Origin: CADCWK01 sp965218235
GTDB lineage: Bacteria > Chloroflexota > Chloroflexia > Thermomicrobiales > UBA6265
DNA length: 64,000 nt
Direction of reading: 5' to 3'
Assembly: GCA_965218235.1 (NCBI GenBank)
Contig: OZ244595.1
Span: 1,302,001 to 1,366,000, forward strand
In this document: piece after piece, positions 24,356 to 31,749 of the stretch
Layout: the number at the start of each line of letters is the position of its first letter
How positions within the stretch are numbered: the first letter of the stretch is position 1
Translations under genes and position numbers: made by a program
Notes under the pieces: model-generated
Database searches by the model: none
Seen by the model: the letters and a program-made list of their open reading frames with translations, nothing else
What the model was told of the DNA's origin: nothing

Positions 24356-26058
24356 TGGTCGACCTCCCAGGGCGAGAGATCGAGCGAGGCGATCGCCACG
24401 AGCGCGTCGGCGAGCTCGGCGCCCTGGGTCAGACGGGGCACGAGGGGGAGATTGCGGGCCGAAGGGGTGTCGAGCCGCATGCTCCGGACCTGGCCGTCCG
24501 CGACCTCGACGCGGAGGGTCGCCGTCCCACGAGGCGTCTCGATGACCGCCATTCCGGCGCCGCCGACACCCGGCGGGACGTCCGGGGATCGCACCGCACG
24601 GGAGCCCGCCCTGGCAACGAGCGCGAGGCTCTGGCCGATCTCGGCCAGGCGAACGTCGAGACGGGCGCGGGCATCGCCGCCGTCCCGCACGACGGGCGTG
24701 AACCCGAGGGCCGCATAGGTCGAATCCGCGATTCGCGCATCGGACAGCACGCCAGCGCCCCGTGCGACCGGCCCCTTCGCCTCCAGGCCAGCGGCCGGAC
24801 CAACCGTACCAATACCGGTCAGACGCCGGCCAAGCAGTGGTATCCGGTTGACCGTGCGGACGAACCGTTCGATGTCGGCCTGGAACTGGTCGACCGCGCC
24901 GTTCTCACCGGCCCGCATCGGGGCGAGCTGCAGCTCGCCCGCCCGGTCCGCCAGCCAGGACACCCCGAGCAGTTGCGCGAATGCCGCCAGCCATCCAAGG
25001 TGGCTGACCGCTCGTTCCCATTCGGTCGCGCCGGCCCAGCCGTGATCCATCGGGCGGGCGCCCGCCGGGACAGCGATCGCTTCAAGAGCGCGACTCGCCA
25101 GCACGCGATAGCTCGCTGGCGCCAGGGGATCGAGCCGCGCCAGCAGGTCCGGAAGGGCCGCGACCGGGCACGGCAATGACGACGCGATCCCACGATGGGT
25201 GACACCTGCCTTGACGGTCGCGGTCGCGACGGTGTCACCATCGAGCGTCAGCGTCAGTGCGAGACCAGCGGGAAGACCAGCAAAGAGCGGGCCGAACGCG
25301 GTCTCGACCCATTCCATCGGCAGGCCGTCGCGGCTGCGCGGCAGATCCTTTGTCATGGCAATCATCGACATGAATCCGTCGTCATCGCCCTGGCCCATCG
25401 CGTGATCGCCATGGCCCATCATGTGACCGCTATCGTCCATCGCCTGATCGCCATGATCCATCGTCTGACCGCCGTGACCCATCTCATGGTGATCGCGCTC
25501 GTCCTGGTCCGTTTCCGGGTCAGCGCCATGTCCGCCAGTTTCGCCATGTTTGCCAGCGGCGCTGTCCATGGCAGCGGGAGCGCACATGTCGCCGTGGGAC
25601 ATCAGATCCTGCCCCTGGGCCTCCTCGGGATGGGTTGTCCGATCGACCGGCTGCGCCACGGGCTTGGTCATGGGCAGACACACCCGGCGAGCCAGCAGAG
25701 CCCGCGACCGGCGCACAGCGTCATCCAGACTCGCCTGTCCCGCGGCAGCGACGATGTCGATCTTCAGGACCGAAGCGGGCAGGTCTGTGGCAACGCCAAG
25801 GACCAGGCGCGGGGGCGGCATCTGGGCGTGGACGACGCTGGCAGCCTCGGCCAGACCAGGCGGAAGATCGCCGACCACCAGCAGGACGGACGCATGCCGT
25901 GGGTTGTCGACGACCCGTAGGCCGGCGGCGACCGGATCGAGGCCGTTGGCGCGGGCGATTCTGAGATCGGGAACCACGAACGCGGTGGGATCATCGGCGA
26001 TCGCTCGGGCGACCAGCCCCCGGAACCAGGTCGCCGCGCCGGTCTGTGGTCCGCTCAC
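24352..26058 (-). CDS. NuoB-like/His-Met-rich linker/NuoD-like fusion without Fe-S ligands
   Basis: 568 residues from GTG 26058, which overlaps the nuoA stop (GTGA); the frame upstream of it is read-through of nuoA in another frame. Residues 1-125 align in pattern with NuoB (VVDNPRHASVLLVVGDLPPGLAEAASVVHAQMPPPRLVLGVA), yet all four cluster-N2 cysteines are absent. Residues about 153-230 form a hydrophilic linker crowded with His, Met, Asp and Gly (DHHEMGHGG, MDHGDQAMDD, GHMMGHGDHAMG), resembling copper-binding segments. Residues about 245-568 follow NuoD: GVTHRGIASSL, ATEWERAVSHLGWLAAFAQLLG, LGRRLTGIGTVG, GGDARARLDVRLAEI and the closing IASLDLSPWEVDQ. It should dock on the NuoA/H/J/K module but cannot carry N2. 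No NuoC domain is present. Confidence 0.85.
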   Translation of the reverse strand: MSGPQTGAATWFRGLVARAIADDPTAFVVPDLRIARANGLDPVAAGLRVVDNPRHASVLLVVGDLPPGLAEAASVVHAQMPPPRLVLGVATDLPASVLKIDIVAAAGQASLDDAVRRSRALLARRVCLPMTKPVAQPVDRTTHPEEAQGQDLMSHGDMCAPAAMDSAAGKHGETGGHGADPETDQDERDHHEMGHGGQTMDHGDQAMDDSGHMMGHGDHAMGQGDDDGFMSMIAMTKDLPRSRDGLPMEWVETAFGPLFAGLPAGLALTLTLDGDTVATATVKAGVTHRGIASSLPCPVAALPDLLARLDPLAPASYRVLASRALEAIAVPAGARPMDHGWAGATEWERAVSHLGWLAAFAQLLGVSWLADRAGELQLAPMRAGENGAVDQFQADIERFVRTVNRIPLLGRRLTGIGTVGPAAGLEAKGPVARGAGVLSDARIADSTYAALGFTPVVRDGGDARARLDVRLAEIGQSLALVARAGSRAVRSPDVPPGVGGAGMAVIETPRGTATLRVEVADGQVRSMRLDTPSARNLPLVPRLTQGAELADALVAIASLDLSPWEVDQ

Positions 26059-26420
26059 TGGCGCCGGAGCGCCCCTTCGCTCCAGCCGTAGAGGATGCCC
26101 AGGAAGAGGATGGCCAGGAAGACGCCCATGTCGAGCAGGGCCGTCAATCCGAGTTCCCGATAGACAACAGCCCACGGATACATGAACGCCATCTCCATGT
26201 CGAAGGCCAGGAAGAGCAACGCGAGCCCGTAGTAGGGGACGTGGTACCGCACCCAGACCGTGTCCCGCTGGAGCGTCCCGCCAGCGAACGGCACGTCCTG
26301 GTCCGGCTCCGGCGTGGTCCGCCCAACGATCGCCCGTGACAGCAGCCGCAGAACGACGACCAGACCGACCGTGCTGACGATGAGGGCGACGAGCAGACCG
26401 TACTGTTGCAGCGCACTCAC
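26055..26420 (-). CDS. nuoA: Complex I-like subunit NuoA
   Basis: 121 residues, three membrane helices, the usual NuoA size. The conserved segment VWVRYHVPYYGLALLFLAFDMEMAFMYPWAVVYRELG includes the Asp/Glu pair of helix 2. It is the first gene of the eight-gene operon nuoA-(B/D fusion)-H-J-K-L-M-N, with a well-formed promoter about 90 bases upstream. Confidence 0.93.
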   Translation of the reverse strand: MSALQQYGLLVALIVSTVGLVVVLRLLSRAIVGRTTPEPDQDVPFAGGTLQRDTVWVRYHVPYYGLALLFLAFDMEMAFMYPWAVVYRELGLTALLDMGVFLAILFLGILYGWSEGALRRQ

Positions 26421-26510
26421 CTGGTCGAACTCCTCGCTTGGCCACCGGGCGGCAGACGGTCGGCTGGAGGCCGGCGGAGCAACGCCCGTTTGGCGGTGGC
26501 GTCGGAAACC

Positions 26511-26538
26511 AGTATACCCGGCGGGGGTATCTGTGCAA
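26511..26538 (-). promoter_or_regulatory. Promoter of the complex I-like operon
   Basis: On the minus strand TTGCAC (26538-26533) and TATACT (26516-26511) are 16 bases apart, close to sigma-70 consensus, giving a start near 26504 and a leader of about 84 bases before nuoA. Confidence 0.65.
26514..26530. promoter_or_regulatory. ATACCC-N5-GGGTAT inverted repeat, candidate CsoR-type operator
   Basis: Perfect six-base arms ATACCC (26514-26519) and GGGTAT (26525-26530) flank five G/C bases. The dyad fills the -35/-10 spacer and overlaps the -10. CsoR/RcnR-family metal sensors are known to bind A/T-flanked G/C tracts of this form inside promoters. No csoR gene is in the window. Confidence 0.45.
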
Positions 26539-26660
26539 CCAGAGCTGATCGTTTACTTAGGCGTCTGTGTCGGTTGGAACCGCCGCGCCTGGGCGACTAT
26601 CGTTTCGCGCGCTTTTATCTGACTGGTTTCGCCCCAGGGAAAAGGCGACCTGGCGCCGCG

Positions 26661-27191
26661 TCATTCCCCGCTGGCGTCGCGCACGGCGGCGAGCAGGCCC
26701 GGAACGTCCCATGATCCCTGGAACTGGAGACCGTTGATGAAGAACGCCGGCGTGCCCTGGACGCCGCTCTGCTCGCCGCCTTGGACGTCTGACACGACAC
26801 GCTGCCGGGCCGTCGGCTCCACCCGAGCCAGCGCCTGCCGGTCGAGGCCAAGTGCACCGGCCGCGTTGCTGAGCCCGGCCTGGTCGAGTCGATCCTGATG
26901 CTCGAACAGCCAGTCGTGGGCCGCCCAGAAGTCGCCCTCGAGGGCGGCGGACTCGGCGAAGACGGCCGCCGCGACCGCGTGGGGGTGGACCTCGGCCAGC
27001 GGGAAGTTGCGGAACACGAAGCGGAGCTGGTCTCCCATCCGGCGCTGGACCTCACGCACGGTCGCGTAGGCCTCGCCGCAGTAGGGGCACTGATAGTCCG
27101 CGTATTCCACCAAGGTGACCGGCGCGGTCGCGCTCCCTTGGGCGTGGTCCTGGTCGGAGACGGCGGGGGAGAGGGAATCGGAACGGCTCAT
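26661..27191 (-). CDS. DsbA/thioredoxin-fold thiol oxidoreductase
   Basis: 176 residues from ATG 27191, with GAGGAT seven bases upstream. The active site is Cys35-Pro-Tyr-Cys38 in YADYQCPYCGE, and the cis-Pro loop is GVQGTPAFFINGLQFQG. The helical insertion between them (FRNFPLAEVHPHAVAAAVFAESA) is typical of the DSBA-like thioredoxin_4 family, where FRNFPL and H-x-x-A are hallmarks. There is no signal peptide, so it should act in the cytoplasm as a disulfide reductase or isomerase, unlike classical DsbA. It sits 240 bases upstream of the nuoA promoter in the same direction, without evident coupling. Confidence 0.88.
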   Translation of the reverse strand: MSRSDSLSPAVSDQDHAQGSATAPVTLVEYADYQCPYCGEAYATVREVQRRMGDQLRFVFRNFPLAEVHPHAVAAAVFAESAALEGDFWAAHDWLFEHQDRLDQAGLSNAAGALGLDRQALARVEPTARQRVVSDVQGGEQSGVQGTPAFFINGLQFQGSWDVPGLLAAVRDASGE

Positions 27192-27658
27192 GGTCGGTAT
27201 CCTCGCGTCGGGCGGCGGGTCGTCAGGCCGTGGCACTGGGTCGTGGCGCCTCCATCAAGAGGATCCAATCAATCTCCCTGACTGTCGCATGTTACAGACC
27301 AGATCAGATTCGACCCACTGCGGCGCGAGGGTGTGTCAACTGGGCCAGATCCTGGCTCGAAGACAGGCGAAGGGCACGAGTGTCGACCGTAGCGGCGTCT
27401 CCTGGAGCGATCGTTGGGGACGGCAGGGAAGAGGGCAGGATACCGACACCAGGCCCTTTGGCGCCGGTGTTTGCCTCCAGGGGGCTGGCCGGGCGCGGCC
27501 CGTCCGCGAAACGATCGGCTCAGGATTCGCCCTGACGATGCCTGCCAATGGCCTCCTGCCTTCGGCCGCAACACGCGAAACGGAAAGACCGCGGCGGCGG
27601 GAACCCTTCCCATCGCCACGGTCTTCCCCACGTTGTGCCTGTGGCGGGATACCTGTTC
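27192..27658. other. Intergenic region after suf operon
   Basis: No gene is supported. The part nearest sufD holds a terminator-type hairpin (27585-27625). The part near 27192-27300 should hold the promoter of the DsbA-like gene; I see no strong -35/-10 pair. Confidence 0.4.
27585..27625 (-). terminator. Terminator-type hairpin of sufCBD operon
   Basis: AAGACCGCGGCG (27585-27596) and CGCCACGGTCTT (27614-27625) pair with one mismatch over 12 bp around a 17-base loop, 34 bases downstream of the sufD stop in the direction of transcription. The minus strand continues with TTTCCGTTT. Confidence 0.65.
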
Positions 27659-29008
27659 CTAGTAGCCGACCTTCCGGGCGATGGCATTGCCGAGGAAGTC
27701 CTGGATCTCCTCGACCGGGATGCGGTCGATGACCGGGCGGAAGAAGCCCTCGACGATCAGCTTCTGGGCCTCGGTCCGGGGGATGCCGCGAGCCTGAAGG
27801 TAGAAGAGGTGCTCCGGCTCGACCTGGCTGATCGTCGCGCCGTGCGTGCAGCGGACGTCGTTGGCGGCGATCTCGAGGTTCGGGATCGTGTCCGCCCGCG
27901 CCTTACGGCTCAGGATCAGGTTGCGGTTCTGCTGGTAGGCGTCCGTCTTCTGGGCGCCCTCGTGGACCCGGATCAGCCCGGAGTAGACGGTGCGGGCGTT
28001 GTCCTTGAGGGCCGTCTTGAACTCCAGGTCGCTGGTCGCGTAGGGCGACTCGTGCTCCTGCCAGGTGTGGTGGTCGAAGAACTGGTCGCCGTCGGCGAAG
28101 GAGATGCCGAGCATCTCGGCCAGCGTGTCTCGCCCCTGGAGGCGGGAGCCGATCGAGCTCCGGGCCCACTTCGCGCCGAGCGTGACATGGAGCGACTTCA
28201 GCTCGGCCCGGTCGGCAAGGGTCGCGCGCTCGTTCAGCATCGAGTGGACATTGCGCCCCCAGTCCTGGACCTGGACGTAGCGGAGCTGCGCGTTCTGGCC
28301 GAGGATCAACTCGACGACGTTCGAGGCGAAGATCTGCCCCTCGCCGTCGGCGGAGTGGTAATCGTCGACCATGAAGGCCTCGGCGCCATCCTCGACGACG
28401 ACCAGGGTGTGATTGAAGACCGACGAGCCGGCCGTCGTCGCCATGACGAACTGACGGAACGGCAATCCGACGGTGACGCCCTTTGGCACGTAGAGGAACG
28501 TCCCGCCCTGCCAGAAGGCGGCGTGGAGGGCCTCGAACTTGCCGGTCGTCGCGGGGACGGCCGTCGTCATGAAGTGCGGCCGGATCAGGTCGCCGTGCTC
28601 GCGGAAGGCGGTGGCGAGGTCGGTGAAGACGACGCCCTGGGCGGCGAACTCGGTGGCGGCTTCGGTGTAGATCGTCGCGGCGTCGCGCTGGACGGTGATC
28701 CCGGCGCGGGCACCGGCGATGTCCATCGTGCCGCCCTCGGCCTGGTCGAGCCGGGCGAGCTCGGCGGCGCCAGCGAGGATCGGCTGACCCTCGTTGGCGA
28801 ACGGCGCCAGCTGGCTGAGCCGCAGGCTGCGCAGATCGGTCCGGCGCCACTGCTCGTCGGAGCGGGTCGGCATCGGGGTCTGCTCGTAGGTGTCATAGGC
28901 CGCACGGCGGGCGTCCGACACCCACTCCGGCTCGTTGCGGGTCGCGATCAGCGCGTCGAGCGCCTCACGGGAAAAGCCCGCCTGGACGGCGGGGGCCTGG
29001 GTGGTCAT
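27659..29008 (-). CDS. sufD: SufD Fe-S cluster assembly protein
   Basis: 449 residues. SufD pairs with SufB and SufC as the scaffold complex that builds Fe-S clusters. The C-terminal half has the SufBD beta-helix core with family motifs AQLRYVQVQDWG, SALKDNARTVYSGLIRVHEGAQKTDAYQQNRNLILSRKARADTIPNLEIAANDVRCTHGATI and the closing LFYLQARGIPRTEAQKLIVEGFFRPV, which includes the conserved cysteine and histidine (RCTHGA) at the SufB-SufD interface. The N-terminal region is helical and SufD-like. It lies 253 bases downstream of sufB, a gap filled with a palindromic repeat. Confidence 0.94.
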   Translation of the reverse strand: MTTQAPAVQAGFSREALDALIATRNEPEWVSDARRAAYDTYEQTPMPTRSDEQWRRTDLRSLRLSQLAPFANEGQPILAGAAELARLDQAEGGTMDIAGARAGITVQRDAATIYTEAATEFAAQGVVFTDLATAFREHGDLIRPHFMTTAVPATTGKFEALHAAFWQGGTFLYVPKGVTVGLPFRQFVMATTAGSSVFNHTLVVVEDGAEAFMVDDYHSADGEGQIFASNVVELILGQNAQLRYVQVQDWGRNVHSMLNERATLADRAELKSLHVTLGAKWARSSIGSRLQGRDTLAEMLGISFADGDQFFDHHTWQEHESPYATSDLEFKTALKDNARTVYSGLIRVHEGAQKTDAYQQNRNLILSRKARADTIPNLEIAANDVRCTHGATISQVEPEHLFYLQARGIPRTEAQKLIVEGFFRPVIDRIPVEEIQDFLGNAIARKVGY

Positions 29009-29067
29009 GGGATGATTTGCCTCTCGTCACGGTCGGGGCGTTCCGTTGCCACGGCGAGCCAACCGTT

Positions 29068-29098
29068 GTAGGGGCGATCCCTTGTGGTCGCCCGCGCC
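29068..29098 (-). repeat. Dispersed hairpin repeat, copy 2 (inverted)
   Basis: GTAGGGGCGATCCCTTGTGG followed by TCGCCCGCGCC is the reverse complement of copies 1 and 3 and can itself fold (GGGCGA with TCGCCC). It lies between sufB and sufD. Confidence 0.65.
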
Positions 29099-29122
29099 GC
29101 AAGGCGCCATGTGATGACCAAC

Positions 29123-29148
29123 GACGGCGCCCGATTCTGGGCGCCGTC
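29123..29148. repeat. Perfect hairpin within the sufB-sufD spacer
   Basis: GACGGCGCCC (29123-29132), loop GATTCT, GGGCGCCGTC (29139-29148), a perfect 10-bp stem located between the two inverted repeat copies. It could act as an attenuator, an mRNA stabiliser or part of a mobile palindromic element. Confidence 0.6.
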
Positions 29149-29175
29149 GCTGGCCGCGCCGTCTATCGCTGTACG

Positions 29176-29223
29176 GCGATGGCCCTACCGGGCCGGGCGA
29201 CCACAAGGGACCGCCCCTACGAG
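29176..29223 (+). repeat. Dispersed hairpin repeat, copy 3
   Basis: GCGATGGCCCT...GGGCGACCACAAGGGACC and GCCCCTAC match copy 1 in order and orientation and are inverted relative to copy 2, so copies 2 and 3 form a long imperfect inverted repeat of about 155 bp. Confidence 0.65.
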
Positions 29224-29261
29224 ACATGCCCGGCACCGCCGAGACGTCTCCGTGACGGTCG

Positions 29262-30668
29262 TTACCCGACCGAACCTTCCATCTCGAGCTGGATCAGCCG
29301 GTTGAGCTCGACCGCGTACTCCAGCGGGAGCTCCTTGGCGATCGGCTCGATGAAGCCGTTGACGATCATGCTCATCGCCTCGTCCTGCGTCAGCCCGCGG
29401 CTCTGGAGGTAGAAGATCTGGTCCTCGGCCACCTTCGAGACGGTCGCCTCGTGGCCGATGGACACTTCTTCCTCCTCGATCTCCATGTACGGGTAGGTGT
29501 CGGTCCGGCTCTCCTCGTTCAGCAGCAGCGCGTCGCAGACGACATTGCTCTTGACGTTGGTCGCGCCCTTGTGGACCTTGACCAAGCCGCGGTACGAGCT
29601 CCGTCCGCTGCCCTTGGAGATCGACTTCGAGATGATCTGGGACGACGTGTTCGGGGCGACGTGGACGACCTTGCCGCCCGCGTCCTGGTGCTGGCCATCG
29701 CTCGAGAAGGCGACCGAGAGGATCTCGCCGCGGGCGCCCTCCTCCATCAGCCAGACCGCCGGGTACTTCATCGTCAGCTTGGAGCCGAGGTTGCCGTCGA
29801 CCCACTCCATCGTCGCGTTCTTGTAGGCGACGGCCCGCTTTGTGACGAGGTTGTAGACGTTCTTGGACCAGTTCTGGATCGTCGTGTAGCGGACGCGGGC
29901 GCCCTCCTGGACGATGATCTCGACGACCGCCGAGTGCAGGCTGTCCGTCGAGTAGGTCGGGGCGGTGCAGCCCTCGACGTAGTGAACGTAGGAGCCCGGC
30001 GCCGCGATGATCAGCGTCCGCTCGAACTGCCCCATGTTCTCGGCGTTGATCCGGAAGTAGGCCTGGAGCGGGACGTCGATCCGGACGCCCTCCGGCACGT
30101 AGATGAACGAGCCGCCGGACCAGACCGCCGAGTTCAGGGCGGCGAACTTGTTGTCGTTGGCCGGAATCACCGTGCCGAAGTACTGCTTGACGATGTCCGG
30201 GTGCTCACGGACGGCCGTATCCATGTCGAGGAACAGGACGCCGAGCTCCTCGAGGTCCTTGCGCAGCGAGTGGTAGATCACCTCGGACTCGTACTGGGCG
30301 CCGACGCCGGCGAGGAACTTCCGCTCCGCCTCCGGGATGCCGAGCTTCTCGAACGTGTCCTTGATGTAGGCCGGGACCTCGTCCCAGGTCTTGCCCTGCT
30401 TCTCGGCCGGGCGGATGTAGTAGAAGATGTTGCCGAAGTCGATCTCGGAGAGGTCGCCGCCCCACTCCGGCATCGGCCGGGAGACGTAATGATCGAACGC
30501 CTTCAGCCGGTACTCCAGCATCCAGTCGGGCTCGCCCTTCATCTTCGAGATCTGCTCGACGCCCTCGCGGTTCAGGCCGCGCTCGCTCTTGAAGACGGGC
30601 TGCTCGGTGTCGTGGAACCCGAACTTGTAATCGCCGATATCGACCTGAGGCTTCTCGACTGCAACCAT
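29262..30668 (-). CDS. sufB: SufB Fe-S cluster scaffold protein
   Basis: 468 residues, the normal SufB length, with GGAG eight bases before the ATG. The family signature runs through the beta-helix: VPEGVRIDVPLQAYFRIN, PGSYVHYVEGCTAPTYSTDSLHSAVVEIIVQEGARVRYTTIQNWSKNVYNLVTKRA, with the conserved Cys in EGCTAP; later SYRGLVKVHKGATNVKSNVVCDALLLNEESRTDTYPYMEIEEEEVSIGHEATVSKV. It is the catalytic scaffold that receives persulfide from SufS/SufU. It lies between sufC and sufD in one minus-strand operon. Confidence 0.96.
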   Translation of the reverse strand: MVAVEKPQVDIGDYKFGFHDTEQPVFKSERGLNREGVEQISKMKGEPDWMLEYRLKAFDHYVSRPMPEWGGDLSEIDFGNIFYYIRPAEKQGKTWDEVPAYIKDTFEKLGIPEAERKFLAGVGAQYESEVIYHSLRKDLEELGVLFLDMDTAVREHPDIVKQYFGTVIPANDNKFAALNSAVWSGGSFIYVPEGVRIDVPLQAYFRINAENMGQFERTLIIAAPGSYVHYVEGCTAPTYSTDSLHSAVVEIIVQEGARVRYTTIQNWSKNVYNLVTKRAVAYKNATMEWVDGNLGSKLTMKYPAVWLMEEGARGEILSVAFSSDGQHQDAGGKVVHVAPNTSSQIISKSISKGSGRSSYRGLVKVHKGATNVKSNVVCDALLLNEESRTDTYPYMEIEEEEVSIGHEATVSKVAEDQIFYLQSRGLTQDEAMSMIVNGFIEPIAKELPLEYAVELNRLIQLEMEGSVG

Positions 30669-30774
30669 GTGTGTGACTCCATGTGGGGGACGGACCGGCG
30701 ATCACGCCGCCGGTCGGACGTCCCTGAGGTGCGTTGTCCGTGAATCATGACCGATCGTGGGAAGTGGGACGGGA

Positions 30775-31596
30775 TCAGGCGCCGGCGGCAGCCGCCAATT
30801 CGGTGCGGATGGCCTCGTAACCGCCCCGCTCCAGTTCGTGGGCCAGTTCCGGGCCACCGCTCCGGACGATCCGCCCGTCGATGACGATATGGACGACGTG
30901 CGGCTTGATGTAGTCCAGCAGCCGCTGGTAGTGCGTGATGAGCAGGAGCCCCATCTGGTCGTTGAAGAGCGTGTTGACGCCCTCGGAGACGACCCGGAGG
31001 GCGTCGATGTCGAGGCCGGAGTCGGTCTCGTCGAGGACGGCCAGGCTCGGCTCCAGCAGCGCCAGCTGCAGGATCTCGGCCCGCTTCTTCTCGCCGCCGG
31101 AGAACCCCTCGTTGAGGTAGCGGGAAGCGAAGGAGTCGTCCATCTTCAGGAGCGCCATCTTCTCGCGCATCAGCCGGCGGAACTCACGCGGGGTAAACGG
31201 GGAGACCGTTCCGCCCGCCGCCTCGGCGGCCGCGTTGCGGGCCTTGCGGGTGTTGCCGACGGCCATCCGGAGGAAGTTGGCCATCGAGACGCCGGGGATG
31301 ACGGTCGGATACTGGAAGGCCAGGAACAACCCCTTCTGGGCCCGCTCGTCCGGTTCCCATTCCAGGATGTTCTCGCCCTTGTAGTAGATCGCGCCGCTGG
31401 TCACTTCGTAGGAGGGGTTGCCGGCGATGATGTTGGCGAGGGTGCTCTTGCCGGACCCGTTCGGACCCATGATCGCGTGGATCTCACCGAGGTTCACCGT
31501 CAGATCGATGCCCTTGAGAATCTCCTTGTCCTCGATGCTGGCATGCAGATCCTCGATCACGAACATCGGTGCGGTGGTAGTGGTGACGTCAGCCAT
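30775..31596 (-). CDS. sufC: SufC ATPase
   Basis: 273 residues from ATG 31596; the longer frame upstream is not supported. It is an ABC-type ATPase with Walker A GPNGSGKST, signature YLNEGFSGGEKKRAEILQLAL, Walker B LAVLDETDSGLD (the SufC-specific Asp-Glu-Thr-Asp) and the switch His in LLLITHYQRLLDYI. SufC drives conformational change in the SufBCD scaffold and is cytoplasmic, not a transporter. It is preceded by a Fur-family regulator gene 153 bases upstream and followed by sufB. Confidence 0.96.
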   Translation of the reverse strand: MADVTTTTAPMFVIEDLHASIEDKEILKGIDLTVNLGEIHAIMGPNGSGKSTLANIIAGNPSYEVTSGAIYYKGENILEWEPDERAQKGLFLAFQYPTVIPGVSMANFLRMAVGNTRKARNAAAEAAGGTVSPFTPREFRRLMREKMALLKMDDSFASRYLNEGFSGGEKKRAEILQLALLEPSLAVLDETDSGLDIDALRVVSEGVNTLFNDQMGLLLITHYQRLLDYIKPHVVHIVIDGRIVRSGGPELAHELERGGYEAIRTELAAAAGA

Positions 31597-31749
31597 GGTC
31601 CTGAGGTCCTCCTCTGGCGCTGGGTGCCACCAGCTGGGGCGGCGCTGCTGAGTACGGGCGTCGGTCCCACCGTTCGGGACCGGCCAGCTGAAACGGGACC
31701 GGATGGATCGCACTGGGAAAGGGACGCTGTCGGACGATCGCCCGGGCGG

